Positions 22,252 through 32,100 of a stretch of DNA of 64,000 nucleotides are shown one piece after another. The translations under genes and the position numbers were made by a program. The stretch's first letter is position 1, and every line of letters starts with the position of its first letter. This DNA comes from Drosophila persimilis (lineage: Eukaryota > Arthropoda > Insecta > Diptera > Drosophilidae): the NCBI RefSeq assembly GCF_003286085.1, contig NW_020825294.1, forward strand, positions 13,600,501 through 13,664,500, read 5' to 3'. Below the pieces are notes generated by a model. The model worked only from the letters and a program-made list of their open reading frames with translations. It made no database searches and had not been told where the DNA came from.

Positions 22252-22642
22252 GTTGCGGAGGGTTAAATGCGCTCCGAGGAGTGATACTGTGGAGGAGGGT
22301 TAATGCGCTCCGAGGAGGAATAAGATTGCGGAGGGTGAATGCGCTCCGAGGAGAATTAAATGTTGCGGAGGGTTAATGCGCTCCGAGGAGAATTAATGTT
22401 GCGGTGGGTTAATGCGCTCCGAGGAGAATTAATGTTGCGGAGGGTTAATGCGCTCCGAGGAGAATTAATGTTGCGGAGGGTTAATGCGCTCCGAGGAGAA
22501 TTAATGTTGCGGAGGGTTAATGCGCTCCGAGGAGAATTAATGTTGCGGAGGGTTAATGCGCTCCGAGGAGAATTAATGTTGCGGAGGGTTAATGCGCTCC
22601 GAGGAGAAGAAAGGTGGCGGAGGTTTAATGTGCTCCGAGGAG
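22252..22642. repeat. 36-bp minisatellite, about 11 units
   Basis: The unit is GTTGCGGAGGGTTAATGCGC followed by TCCGAGGAGAATTAAT, 36 bp long. The central seven or so copies (about 22367-22600) are almost identical, and the outer copies are diverged. Because 36 is a multiple of three, the array is open as a 12-residue repeat (MLRRVNALRGEL) on the + strand. The array is antisense to the gypsy element's own direction and probably not coding. Confidence 0.95.
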
Positions 22643-23126
22643 GATGGGAGGATCGCTGGGGCTGCTGGTGGCTGCTACTGATGCTTACCTCTCCACAGGC
22701 CGGAGCCGAACTGATGCTGATCGCTCTGGCGGAGCTCCTTTTATTTCCAAAACGCGGCTGATCTTACGGTCTGTCCCTAGCGCGTTGTGCTGCGGGGGCC
22801 CTAACGCGTTTGTACGGACCGGCTGATAGTGTGCCCGTTGGCGCGTGGGTTATGGTCACACTTGGGCCGGTCAGCTGTGGGTGTGCCCGTGGCTGGCTGT
22901 GCTACGGGCCCATTGGTGGGGATCAGCTGTGGTTTGTTTGTTTGTATTGTTTGTTTATTTATATTTCTTTTATTCTGTGGCAGGTCTTCATGTATTTGTC
23001 GCTTATGTTCTACTTATCCTACTAATACTTATTTTCTAATCTTCATGGCTTGTCTTGGTGTTTCTATTGAGGTTGGTTTGGTGTTTGTGGCGCCGGCGCT
23101 TGGTCTTCCTGGCGCTGGGCGTCACA

Positions 23127-23142
23127 CTCCCCCCTCCTTTCA
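23127..23142 (-). promoter_or_regulatory. Polypurine tract of the gypsy element
   Basis: On the minus strand the sequence TGAAAGGAGGGGGGAG immediately precedes the LTR start TGTGAC. Such a tract primes plus-strand DNA synthesis in LTR retrotransposons, and its position fixes the LTR start. Confidence 0.75.
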
Positions 23143-23318
23143 CAGTGGAGCGTTGCCGCCTGACTTTGTTTGGAACCATGCGCTTATGCGGACATCTCCA
23201 GCTCGGCCGATCTTCACCCAACACGCCTCTTGTTTCTCGTTCCACATTTTGAATCGTCGTTGAGTGTGTTTTGGGCGGTCGAGGAGTTTTGCTTTGACTA
23301 GTTCGATCGCCGTTGTCG

Positions 23319-24338
23319 CTAGTTCGAATTTTTCCGGGACATTCCATTCGTCCGGGATGGTGCCTCTATGGATGGGTTTCCGGTTCTGGTGTTGGCCGCT
23401 CGGGATTTAGGTCCAGCACGTCCCGGTCGGACTCTTCGTCTTCCACTTGTTTTGACCAGGAAAGTTCCGGGCCTTGTTGTTCGCTGGTTTTTCGTGCCAG
23501 CTTGGTTTGCCCAGCTGATCCTCTTTTTTGTTGGGATTACTTCCTTGTGCGTCGCTACTTGTTCTCCTTGAGTCTCGCGTTGTCCTGCCGTGGTTTCCAT
23601 TGTTTTGTTTGTTTCTGCATTCCTGGGCGCTGACACCTTTGTCCCCGATACTTTCATCCGTGAGCTTGGCGGGTGGGCGTCCGGTAGTAGTTTTGCCGCT
23701 CGGTTCTTGTGGCTGGCCTGTGCCATCCTCTCTTTGAATTTTCGGGCCGACTTGTTGAATTTCTCTTCTTTATTTTCCATCTGTCTGAAAAGGTAGAGAG
23801 AGGGCATCGTTATTGTCTTTGCTTCCTCTATTTTTGCAGGTTTTTGTTGTGAGACGTGTGCCCTTAGTCTTTTGTTCGTTGTCGTATCTTGTACGGTTAT
23901 GATCACTGGAGAGGTTAGTTCGAGTACCTTACACGGGCCGGTGTATTTCGGTTCTAGTTTCGCTGTTGTCTTGTCGATCTTTGTCGATAGTGGGTGCGTT
24001 CGTACCCATACTAAGTCCCCTTTTTTTGGTTTCCATGCTCGCTTTCGCAAATTGTAATGTCTTGCTTGTTTTGCTGCTGCTTCTTCCATGTTTTGCCTGG
24101 CCATTGTTTCTGTTTGTTTCCGTTTGTCGGTGCTTTCTTGGTTTGTTTGATTGTTGAACCCTGACCCTAGTGTTACCTCGTCAAACAGGTTGCCCGGCAA
24201 TCTAAGTTCTCTCCCGAATATCAGGTATGCTGGTCTAAACCCTATTGATTCTGACTTGCTGCAATTTATCGCTAGGGTTAGTTCGGGTAGTTGTTCGTCC
24301 CATTTGTTGTGTTTCCCTCCCGCGAATTGTGCGATCAT
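23319..24338 (-). pseudogene. Ty3/gypsy integrase C-terminal part
   Basis: This 339-codon frame starts inside the integrase core (TMIAQFAGGKHNKWDEQLPE) and continues with the region that follows the catalytic domain (ESIGFRPAYLIFGRELRLPG). A chromatin-facing C-terminal module follows (KPKKGDLVWVRTHPLS, then KLEPKYTGPCKV). The last 150 residues are a basic, threonine- and lysine-rich tail. The glutamate of the catalytic triad (NPTER) lies just upstream, in the other frame of the shift at about 24340-24400. Together with the next feature it forms one broken polyprotein. Confidence 0.85.
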
Positions 24339-25377
24339 TGTCTTTAGTGTTCGGTTCGCTCGTTCGGTTGGGTTTTCTTGTGGTGTGTATGGTGCCGTGA
24401 ATTGCCGTTTTCATTACCTGTTTCGTCTTTCTGCTTGTAAATTGTACGCCGTTGTCTGAGATCACTCGCTTTGGTGCACCTCCCCTCGCCAGTATTTTTT
24501 CTCTGAACGCCTTTAGGAATGCGTCAGCCGTTGCGCTTCTTGCCGGTGTGACCTCCACCCATTTCGAAAATTTATCGATAAATACGATTAGTGCGGTGTT
24601 GCCGTGCGGCGATCTTGGTAGTGGTCCCACGAAATCGACGCATATTGTTTCCCATGGTGCGTTTGCGATTTTGGTCAGCATTTTGCCAGCCGCTGCTTGT
24701 TGCGATACCTTAAATTTTTGGCAGCTTTCGCATGTTCGGACGAATCGTGTTACGTCTCTGCTTAGCCCTGGCCAAAAATATCGCTGCCTTATTCTGATTT
24801 TCGTGCGTCTGATCCCGAGATTTCCGGCTGTTGGGTTTGTGTGATTTTCGGTTAGTACCCTCTGTCGCTCTTGTTTTGGAACGCACAGTTTCCAGGGTTG
24901 GTCGTCTTCATCGTCTTGGCTTGGTATGTGTCGGTATAATCTTCCGTGTTTTATGGTATAATCAGTAGCTTCTTTTGGTGTCATCTCTACTTGGTTCCAT
25001 TTGTTTTGATACGAAGCGCATTCTACGATTTCTGCTATTCGGGTTTCTTCGCGTGGTAAGCGGGAGAGTCCGTCCGCCACTGCGTTCAGCTTGCCTTTCC
25101 GATATCGTATTTCGAATGAGAATGGTTGCAGTCCCAATGCCCATCTTGCTACTCGTCCGGATGGGCTTTCGATGGAATTTAACCATTTGAGGGCTAGGTG
25201 ATCCGTAATTACGATAAATTGGTAGCCTTCTAGGTACATCCTCATCTTGTGTATCCCCCAGTAGATGGCTAGGCATTCTTTTTCCGTTGGGTGGAAGCAG
25301 GACGGGAAGATGAGGAAGAGGAAGTTGAGGTTGAGGGTGGCACACTGGAATGATTTGTAAGAGTTATGGGGGGCCAA
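24235..25377 (-). pseudogene. Chimeric frame: LINE ORF2 start fused to gypsy RNase H-integrase
   Basis: The first 29 codons (MAPHNSYKSFQCATLNLNFL ...) are identical to the frame that opens the family A LINE ORF2 at 35730. At about 25290 the frame passes without interruption into gypsy RNase H (TEKECLAIYWGIHKM, then ITDHLALKWL and GKLNAVADGLSRLP). It continues into the integrase zinc motif (H..H and CESCQKF) and the core aspartates (CVDFVGPLPR, SDNGVQFTSR). After FTSR about 20 residues are deleted and the frame shifts. The gypsy RT is absent, so the element is truncated at its 5' side. Confidence 0.85.
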
Positions 25378-26114
25378 TTCTTCTTCTTAGCCTTAAACTC
25401 CTTCACCATCAAATGCTCCGGCCATAATTTGGCGGAGCAAATGGTGTCAAATTGAGTTGGGGAGATTCTTATCATAAACGATAACACCTTTATACCCACG
25501 GCTTTTATTTTGCTTTGAATAAAAGCAATTACATCATTAGATATGAGGTCAGGGGCCAGCCGTGAAACAAAACCTTGTCGTTTTGGTGGGACTCCCACCA
25601 GCGGCTTAGGCGCCACAGGCCTAGTTCCTGTGGTGGCAATATCCGGAGGTCCGGAACTTCTTATCACTGGTGGGATTCGGAAAGACGGGACAACAAGCGA
25701 ACTTGCGGACACCACGGACATAGACGCTGCAGATGTACTTGACTGCACGTTCTCCAAAGCGATGAATTCGGCTACCGAATCTGCATCGCCAGCAGCTGTT
25801 GTTGTCCTTGGAGTGGCAAACGAGATCAACTGCTGAACACCGGGAGTGGTCGGAGTCACTTTTTCGGCAGCGAACGGCTGAGTGACGGCTGGCACTTGCG
25901 GATCCCGCGGAGTGACCCTTTTACGCCTCAGAGACTCATTCAGCAGTTGCAGACTTCCAAATTGAGACTCCATAGCTAGGAGCCGATCGTACTGCTTTTT
26001 AACGCCAAAGGTCAGCTCCTTAAAGCCTTGTAATAAAAAAGGCCCGCAAAAGTCACCACCCGTTGTTTGGAATGCTGGATTAATCGTTACGCGATCAGCA
26101 GGCAAACTTCCCAT
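25269..26114 (-). pseudogene. Chimeric frame: BEL integrase start fused to family A LINE ORF1, unit 1
   Basis: The 281-codon frame starts MGSLPADRVTINPAFQTTGG and runs to FCGPFLLQ, which is the start of a BEL/Pao integrase core. It continues in frame as GFKELTFGVKKQYD and MESQFGSLQL, the family A ORF1. The + copy at 7773 shows the same ORF1 residues without the BEL part. Further on it is serine/proline-rich (SSGPPDIATTGTRPVAPK) and ends with a polyserine stretch (STSSSSSSRP). ORF1 should be the RNA-binding protein of the LINE, but no zinc knuckle is seen. The same fusion occurs at 35637-36467. Confidence 0.85.
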
Positions 26115-26592
26115 CCCTCAGAACTGGCTTCAAACGGAAGCATCTAACACATTTGCGAATGATGCCCGCTACATATTTGCGTCCACCAGTTGGCTATCGG
26201 ATAGTCGAACTGGCGGATCGGGTCGCTAGAATGACTAAACCGGAATTGATTTTTTTTTACTTTATTATGATAAGCTTTATTAGTTTAATCTTCTTTTTTT
26301 GTTTTCGTCGTACTTCTGAAAAAAATAAAGATATCTTCATGAAACCGCTTAATCTGCTTAAGTAAATTATGCTACAATGTCTAAAATGTCACTATAATAA
26401 GTTAAAATTGTTTTTTTTTTTATTGCCGGTGCATATTTCCCTATGTAAAATGTTCAATTTTTATTTTTTTTTTTACATCGATAAAGTAATTTGTTAAGGC
26501 CAGCTTGCGCTCGCGCATGATGCAATTATACAAGGTGGTCTCGTCGGCAAAAGTCAAAAGTAATATTTAAATTTTATGCAGCCAGTAATAAT
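26115..26592. repeat. Spacer X, unit 1 (deleted copy)
   Basis: The left end continues the BEL integrase reading on the minus strand (GIIRKCVRCFRLKP near 26155-26115). Compared with the copies at 17972 and 36468, about 350 bp are missing at GTTTTCGTCGTAC|TTCTGAAAAA (about 26313) and about 50 bp near 26503. No intact gene is present. Confidence 0.8.
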
Positions 26593-27374
26593 TTTTATAC
26601 CCGATACTCAAAATGAGTATCGGGGTATATTAGATTTGTGGTAAAAGTGGATGTGTGTAACGTCCAGACTTCTGTGATATGTCACTGCTACAAAAATATT
26701 TCAAAAGAATGAAAATCTGTGGCATCCACATTTTTAAAGATACGATAAAACCAAAAACGCAGAATCGTAGAGAATGACCATATCTTTTAGACTACAGAAT
26801 CTAAATTGGATCGTATTATTATTATAGCCAGCATCAAGAAAACAATTTCATAGGCGGCTTTGCTTAAAGTAAAACATTAGCGCCTAGATCTCAGAGACTA
26901 TAAGAGCTAGAGCAATTAAATTTGGTATCCACACTCCTAAGATTTCGGACCGAGTCGAGTTTGTTTCAAAATTTCGCCACACCCCCTTCCGCCCCCGCAA
27001 AGGATGAAAATCTGGGTATATTTACAAATCTTAGAGACTATTAACGCTATTAACGCTAACCAAATTTGGTATCCGCACTCCTGTTAGATCTTACTATAAA
27101 ACGTGTATCTCAAAACGACCATATCTATCAGATTGCTGAGTCTGGATCAGATGGGATCATTTTTATAGCCAATAGGAACAAATCAATTTGCACTGGCTAC
27201 GCAGCGCCCGACGTCACGCTCAGACTGATTTTCTGTCTCTCTCGCACGCACTCTTTGTCGTGTCGTTTAATATTAGCGGCGTCTGCCGGAGGAGAGCCAT
27301 ACTGACTTAGTATCGGGTATAACTGTAGATTTGCGGTGTCCGCAGCAACTCACAACGTTCCCCCTCGTTTTTAT
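26593..27374 (+). mobile_element. DINE-1/INE-1-like repeat, unit 2
   Basis: Starts TTTTTATACCCGATACTCAAAATGAG and ends AGTATCGGGTATAACTGTAGA, then a terminal hairpin region (TTGCGGTGTCCGCAGCAACTCAC) and GTTCCCCCTCGTTTTTAT. The GTCY microsatellite block is deleted here (joint at about 26668). Its last 350 bp are nearly identical to the reverse complement of the next DINE-1 at 27574, forming an inverted pair. Confidence 0.85.
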
Positions 27375-27573
27375 TCTTGGACGTTGACATGCAATGACTT
27401 TTGCGTCACCTCTTGCAAGAGGCGATGCAATTACTGAACCGTCAAGTGGCCCGTCTGAAACCAGCAGAAGGCTGTTACGCGAGCATACAGGAAAGATAGC
27501 TGTTAGACTAATATTCTCGGAAAATTAGCACTAAAATTACTAAGAGAAATAGGCATGCATTCAAAATAAAATA
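27375..27573. repeat. Spacer F, unit 2
   Basis: Same sequence as 19803-19977, with an additional 25 bp or so at its left end (GACGTTGACATGCAATGACTTT). It sits between two DINE-1 copies in opposite orientation and acts as the loop of the inverted pair. Confidence 0.8.
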
Positions 27574-28551
27574 AAAACGAGGGGGAACGTTGTGAGTTGC
27601 TGCGGACACCGCAAATCTACAGTTATACCCGATACTAAGTCAGTATGGCTCTCCTCCGGCAGACGCCGCTAATATTAAACGACACGACAAAGAGTGCGTG
27701 CGAGAGAGACAGAAAATCAGTCTGAGCGTGACGTCGGGCGCTGCGTAGCCAGTGCAAATTGATTTGTTCCTATTGGCTATAAAAATGATCCCATCTGATC
27801 CAGACTCAGCAATCTGATAGATATGGTCGTTTTGAGATACACGTTTTATAGTAAGATCTAACAGGAGTGCGGATACCAAATTTGGTTAGCGTTAATAGCG
27901 TTAATAGTCTCTAAGATTTGTAAATATACCCAGATTTTCATCCTTTGCGGGGGCGGAAGGGGGTGTGGCGAAATTTTGAAACAAACTCGACTCGGTCCGA
28001 AATCTTAGGAGTGTGGATACCAAATTTAATTGCTCTAGCTCTTATAGTCTCTGAGATCTAGGCGCTAATGTTTTACTTTAAGCAAAGCCGCCTATGAAAT
28101 TGTTTTCTTGATGCTGGCTATAATAATAATACGATCCAATTTAGATTCTGTAGTCTAAAAGATATGGTCATTCTCTACGATTCTGCGTTTTTGGTTTTCT
28201 TGTATCTTTAAAATTGTGGATGCCACAGATTTTCGCCCTTTGTGGGGGCGGAAGTGGGCGGGGCAAAGTTTTGAAATATTTTTGTAGCAGTGACATATCA
28301 CAGAAGTCTGGATCCAAAACATCGTTGCTCTAGCTCTTATAGTCTTTGGGCATTAGGCGCTGAAGGGGACGGACAGACGGACAGACGGACGGACGGACAG
28401 ACAGACATGGCTCAATCGACTCGGCTATTGATGCTGATCAAGAATATATATACTTTATGGGGTCGGAAACGATTCCTTCTGGACGTTACACACATACACT
28501 TTTACCACAAATCTAATATACCCCAATACTCATTTTGAGTATCGGGTATAA
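27574..28551 (-). mobile_element. DINE-1/INE-1-like repeat inserted in unit 2
   Basis: A near full-length copy in reverse: ACGAGGGGGAACGTTGTGAGTTG on the left, a (GGAC)(AGAC) GTCY-type run at about 28372-28406, and ATACTCATTTTGAGTATCGGGTATA on the right. Unit 1 has the uninterrupted sequence CATTCAAAATAAAAATACCAC (19963-19983), so this is an insertion that happened after duplication. No clear target duplication is seen beyond A/T-rich bases, as expected for Helitron-type transposition. Confidence 0.9.
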
Positions 28552-28997
28552 ATACCACTACAATTACTAATTACTAGAAAGGTGTGTAGGGATTAGTGAT
28601 TTAATAAGAGGAAGAGAATTAGTGGTGGAGCATAAGACCCTAAACGATTCATGCAAGAAATAATTCGATCTACAAAGTGGAAGGAACAACGGTATAAAAT
28701 TTCTAGTAAATCCAATAGGAATCGTGAAGTTTATGCGGCTCAACAAATCAGGGCTGTCTATGTTACCCCTGATCAAGTTGTGCATAAAAATCACACCAAG
28801 CATTTTTCTACGGTTAACTAAGGATGGGAGGTTTAATAATAACAGTCTACTAGAGTAAGATGGGAGTCTCACACCTTCATCCCAGTTAAGGCCCCGCAGA
28901 GCAAAGAGTAAAAAGATTTTCTGTACTGATTCTATACGGTCCTGGTGTACTTTGTACTGAGGGCACCATAGACAGGAGCCGTATTTTTAGATCGGAC
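28552..28997 (-). pseudogene. Family A LINE, unit 2: 3' end and ORF2 C-terminus
   Basis: Matches 19978-20450 of unit 1 almost base for base, including the C-terminal frame at 28567-28872 (MRLPSYSSRLLLLNLPSL). It lacks about 55 bp present in unit 1 at about 20050-20103. It is separated from the rest of the LINE by the insertion at 29013-33358. Confidence 0.9.
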
Positions 28998-29012
28998 GAA
29001 GAAGCGAGGTAT
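28998..29012. repeat. Left target site duplication of the 4.35-kb LINE
   Basis: GAAGAAGCGAGGTAT, identical to 33359-33373. Unit 1 has a single copy of this word at the matching place (about 20453-20467), which proves the duplication. Confidence 0.95.
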
Positions 29013-29155
29013 TTGTATTTTGTATTTATTTGTATATATATTCCTAACGCGACAGTATTCCTACTTTATGTTAAAGCGCTAGTCACATGGAGTTCACATA
29101 TGTATGTAGTTGTATGCTTTAAGCAGAATGATTTTCTTATTCTAACATTTTTGGT

Positions 29156-29350
29156 ATGACTAATATTTTTATTATTATGACTAATATTTTTATTATTAGT
29201 ACTAATACTAATTCTAATTTTTTTTTTGTTTTTTTTTCTATTTTATTTTTTTTTATTTATTTATTTATTTTTTTTTATTATTTTTTATTATTATTATTAT
29301 TATTTTTATTATTTATTTTTATTTACTTATTTATTTTATTTTTTTTTTTT
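29156..29350. repeat. T-rich low-complexity tract in the LINE 3' region
   Basis: Runs of TTTTTATTATTATT and TTTATTTATTTTTTT make up almost the whole stretch. It follows the stop of ORF2 and belongs to the LINE's 3' untranslated region. Confidence 0.9.
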
Positions 29351-31980
29351 TATGGGTTTATCAAGTGTTTTTCTAATTTATCCGTAAATTGCGTTGCTCT
29401 ACTAATATTTTTAATATTGAAAGGTAACTCATTCCATAACCGAATAGCATTTGTTAAAAATTGTTTTCCTGAATTGGCAAGTTTGTACCTTATGGTTACC
29501 AGATTCAACGTTCTATTTGATGAAGCAAAGGTTAATTTATCATATAAGTAGCTCGGCTGTCTGGTATAGATTATTCGATGTAGAAAAATAATTGTTCTGT
29601 ACCCTATCCATGTCTTTAAATCCATTTTGAATATTTGTCTTGCTAAGATTGAGATATGATCGGTTCGTCTCTTATTATATATGTAGCGGGCAATGTTGTT
29701 AAATGTTACTTTTAGTTTTTTTTTGAGATTCAGCGTCACAATTTCCAAATATTTCAATACCATAGAATAAGGTGGGTGTCAAATATGTCTTAGCTATCAT
29801 TAGTTTGAGTATATCTGGCCGGTATTTTTGTGTTGGTGCGAGTTTTCTTAGTAGACTATATGTTCTACCAGTAGCTTTCACTACTTGGCTACTCCAAGAG
29901 TAGAGTACTTGGCTCACATTGAGCAAATCACTGTTACACACACTTATACACTCATCAACTTTACTCAATGGACGACTAACATACATTTGGACGTCATCCG
30001 CATACATATGACTTTTACAATTTAACAGGACGTCTGGCAGGTCATTCACATATAATGAGAACAAAAGCGGCCCAAGAACTGAACCTTGAGGCACACCACG
30101 TGCAGTGCTCATCATTGAAGAAATTCTACTTCCACTTACCACTACCTGTCTTCTATCCGTTAAATACAATTTTAATAGCTTTATAGCTACCTTACTAAAA
30201 TTGAAAAAGTTAACTAATTTACTTAATAAGATTTCGTGGTTAACCGTGTCAAATGCTTTACTGAAGTCAAGTAGTACTAATAGCGTCACATTTCCTTCAT
30301 CTTGTGTTAATCTAATGTCTTCCGTTATATTTACTATTGCCGTAGTACAGCTTCTTTGTCTTCTGTAACCTGACTGTTTGTCACTTAGTAGTGCATTGTT
30401 ATCTAGAAAAGTTAGAATTTGTTGTGACATTAATTGTTCAAGGACTTTTGACAAAAACGATAGAATTGATATAGGTCTATATTCATTTTTTCCTTTAGGG
30501 ACCGGTGTTATTTTCGCAAGCTTCCATGTACTTGGAAATATTGATTTTGTTAAGACAGTATTGCAAATATAGGTCACATGTGGTAATATTTTCGGAAGTA
30601 AGATTTTTAGAAATTTTGGATGTATTTCATCCAGTCCGATTGCATTTGACTTAATTTTAAGCACAGATTCAAGGACATCACACTGACTGGCACACATGAA
30701 GCTAAAGTTATTATCACAGGAACTATTCGGTATATTGTCAAGATAATGATTATATGCTACTTCAGGTACCCCGTTTATCACAAATTTTCTATTTAATTCA
30801 TTTATGTCTACATCAATTTTGGTGTTATTTGTCTCTTCCCTATCCCCAAGTCTTTGAGCTCCCTCCATGTCCTTCTTGTTAATATTGCACTTTGAAAACT
30901 TACAGAATAAAAAGATTTTTTAGCTGTCAGTATTAATAGGTTGGTTTTTTTCCTTAAAGTTTTAAATTCTTGATACTGAACAGACGTTCTGTAGCGTTTC
31001 CATTTGTTATATGCTTTGTCCCTTAATGATATATTGTGTGCAATACATTGATTGAACCATGGATTTTTCTTTTGTGCAATCTTTAATTTACGCAGTGGTA
31101 CGAATTTTTCATAAAGACATGTTATGTGAGCTCGTAGTTGTTCTACTTGAGAATTAACATCATCCATGTTAAATATTATATTCCAGTCATATGTATTGAA
31201 TTCGTCATTAAGTTTGGTAATGTCAATGCTCTTAAAATTTCGGTACCATATGTCGTCGTCAATCTTTTTACAATTAAAATCATAAGTCAGGAAAAGTAGG
31301 TCGTGTCTGGAAAATGTTGGGACAGATAACTGATTATAAAGAACGATTTTTTCTTTATCATTGACAAAACAAAGGTCCAATAATGCAGTGTTTGAGAAAT
31401 GTGTTGGTCTACTATTATTGACTAGATGCAAGCCTAACGATGCCATCGCTGACTCCATATGTCGTTCCTTCAGTATATTGCTGTTTAGATCCCCGATTAT
31501 AATTACGTCAGTATAGCTTACAGATAGGTCTGAAATTGCATCAATTACTTGTTGGTAGATTGTATTGCGATGTGGTCTGTACAGACAGCCCAATAGTAAT
31601 TTAAGAGAACTGTTAGAGGCCGATAATTCTATAAAAAGGTATTCTATTGCACTTTCTGGAGGGTGCTTGGATATTAATTTGGATTTGAGTTTCTTGTTTA
31701 TGTATACAGCAACACCCCCACCATTTTCTTCCCGATCAGATCGGTATAGATCAAATCCGGTACACAAAATAACATTATCACATAGATGCGGCATGAACCA
31801 CGTTTCCGAAACACAAACTACATCAACATTCGATTGTTCAAACATATATCGGAACTCATCAATCTTACCATACAGACTCTGAGCATTTATATGACAAATA
31901 TTTATGCCATCTTTTTGTTTAGCCAGCGTACGAATCAATATCCTACTATTCGTTGGAAGTCTATTCATATTATGGACCAT
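29350..31980 (-). pseudogene. CR1-like LINE ORF2: endonuclease and reverse transcriptase
   Basis: Three consecutive frames make one protein. The first (31980-30808) is the endonuclease: INICHINAQSLYGKIDEFR, CVSETWF, YRSDREENGGGVAVYI, IIGDLN and SRHDL, so the E, D and H catalytic positions are visible. The second (30868-29699) is the polymerase: DFSKAFDTVNHEIL, GVPQGSVLGPLLFSLYVNDL and YADDVQMY. A deletion after NSDLLNVSQVL removes part of the thumb. The third (29763-29350) is the C-terminal region. Shifts lie near 30840 and at a run of T near 29715. Only a few changes separate it from a coding element. Confidence 0.9.
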
Positions 31981-32100
31981 TTAAAAGTTACTAAATAGCA
32001 TATTAGCAGCACACGCAATATACACAAATCAATTATAACTATATAAAAACATAAAACCTTAAACTTCAACATTATATTACTATGGCTAAGGGAAGTTTTA

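Larger units (their letters stand above)
22042..23126 (-). repeat. LTR of a Ty3/gypsy element, minisatellite-bearing
   Basis: On the minus strand the LTR would start TGTGACGCCCAG at 23126, directly after a polypurine tract, and end at about 22042 with ...CTATCA, where family A LINE sequence resumes. TG...CA termini and 1085 bp are consistent with the long LTRs of Osvaldo-type gypsy elements. The right part is GT-rich. The left part contains the tandem repeats annotated separately. The other LTR is missing because the element is truncated at 25290. Confidence 0.55.

Noticed and set aside
22360-22761. A repetitive 133-residue protein (MLRRVNALRGEL repeats)
   Set aside because: The 36-bp minisatellite happens to be a multiple of three. 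It is antisense to the gypsy element and inside its LTR. Kept as a repeat, not a gene.
22829-23263. A 144-codon hydrophobic + frame, possible membrane protein
   Set aside because: It lies within the gypsy LTR and across the polypurine tract on the opposite strand. The hydrophobic residues come from GT-rich sequence.
19522-27879. An identical or nearly identical 79-codon frame (MVSALLLDLTIKRVSQNDH...) found at 19522-19761, 27066-27305 and 27640-27879
   Set aside because: It is part of the DINE-1-like repeat and repeats only because the element repeats. No promoter, motif or independent conservation supports a protein.
28370-28410. A CRISPR-like or regulatory direct repeat (GGACAGAC runs, also at 37466, 40415, 41730 and 61038)
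   Set aside because: These are the GTCY microsatellites inside DINE-1-like copies. There are no spacers and the genome type is wrong for CRISPR.
30105-30368. + strand frames within the CR1-like LINE
   Set aside because: They are opposite-strand images of the RT and endonuclease, which carry the family motifs.
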